6,040 bases of DNA from contig NYZY01000062.1 of NCBI GenBank assembly GCA_002687335.1, forward strand, positions 1-6,040. Reading direction: 5' to 3'. Made by a program: the position numbers and the translations under genes. This document shows positions 6,017 to 6,040 of the stretch, piece after piece (positions within the stretch are counted from its first letter, which is position 1; each line of letters opens with the position of its first letter). Under the pieces are notes generated by a model that had not been told where the DNA came from, did not search any database, and worked only from the letters and a program-made list of their open reading frames with translations. The stretch comes from Chloroflexota bacterium. GTDB taxonomy: Bacteria > Chloroflexota > Dehalococcoidia > UBA1151 > UBA1328.

Positions 6017-6040
6017 AGTAACAATGGAATAACTCTTACC

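Noticed and set aside
5966..6040. Minus-strand frame open from the window edge to a TAG at 5966-5968 (24 codons, ending SAPVI)
   Set aside because: It could be the end of a convergent gene that starts beyond the window, but 24 open codons are not improbable by chance, the sequence is not recognisable, and it overlaps the hairpin at 5973-6016.

Overview
The window is about 6 kb of bacterial DNA of moderate base composition. It reads as ordinary chromosomal metabolic and transport sequence, with clear Shine-Dalgarno sites, ATG starts and tight operon packing. No RNA gene, insertion sequence, CRISPR array or phage gene is visible. Taxonomy cannot be fixed from the sequence. The mix of a Dpp/Opp-type importer, an SMP-30 lactonase, a COG2768-type DUF362 iron-sulfur protein and an extended SDR would suit an uncultured heterotroph such as a Chloroflexota/SAR202-like bacterium, but that is a guess from gene content.

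Layout. (1) Positions 1-2016, plus strand: the 3' end of a peptide/nickel-class ABC importer operon. It holds two ATPase subunits, DppD/OppD-like (5' end outside the window) and DppF/OppF-like, joined by an ATGA overlap. Both carry a four-cysteine C-terminal motif. (2) Positions 2034-2083: a nested two-stem hairpin between convergent genes, probably a shared terminator. (3) Positions 2152-3054, minus strand: a single SMP-30/gluconolactonase-family beta-propeller enzyme. (4) Positions 3055-3243: a divergent intergenic region that must hold promoters for both directions. (5) Positions 3244-5905, plus strand: a likely three-gene operon with a DUF362 iron-sulfur protein bearing a histidine-rich tail, a small unrecognised protein of 86-88 residues, and an NAD-type SDR epimerase/dehydrogenase. 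The last two genes overlap at TAATG. (6) Positions 5906-6040: non-coding as far as can be seen, with a second nested hairpin.

How the genes may work together. The importer would bring in peptides or a similar small solute. The lactonase and the SDR could both act on sugars or sugar acids, but they are in separate transcription units and nothing in the sequence ties them to one pathway. The most unusual gene is the DUF362 protein. Its ferredoxin-like insert appears reduced from two [4Fe-4S] clusters to one by loss of exactly the four ligands of one cluster, and it has gained a C-terminal tail rich in histidine. No clearly new multi-gene system is evident. The DUF362, small-protein and SDR operon is the part of the window whose function is least explained.
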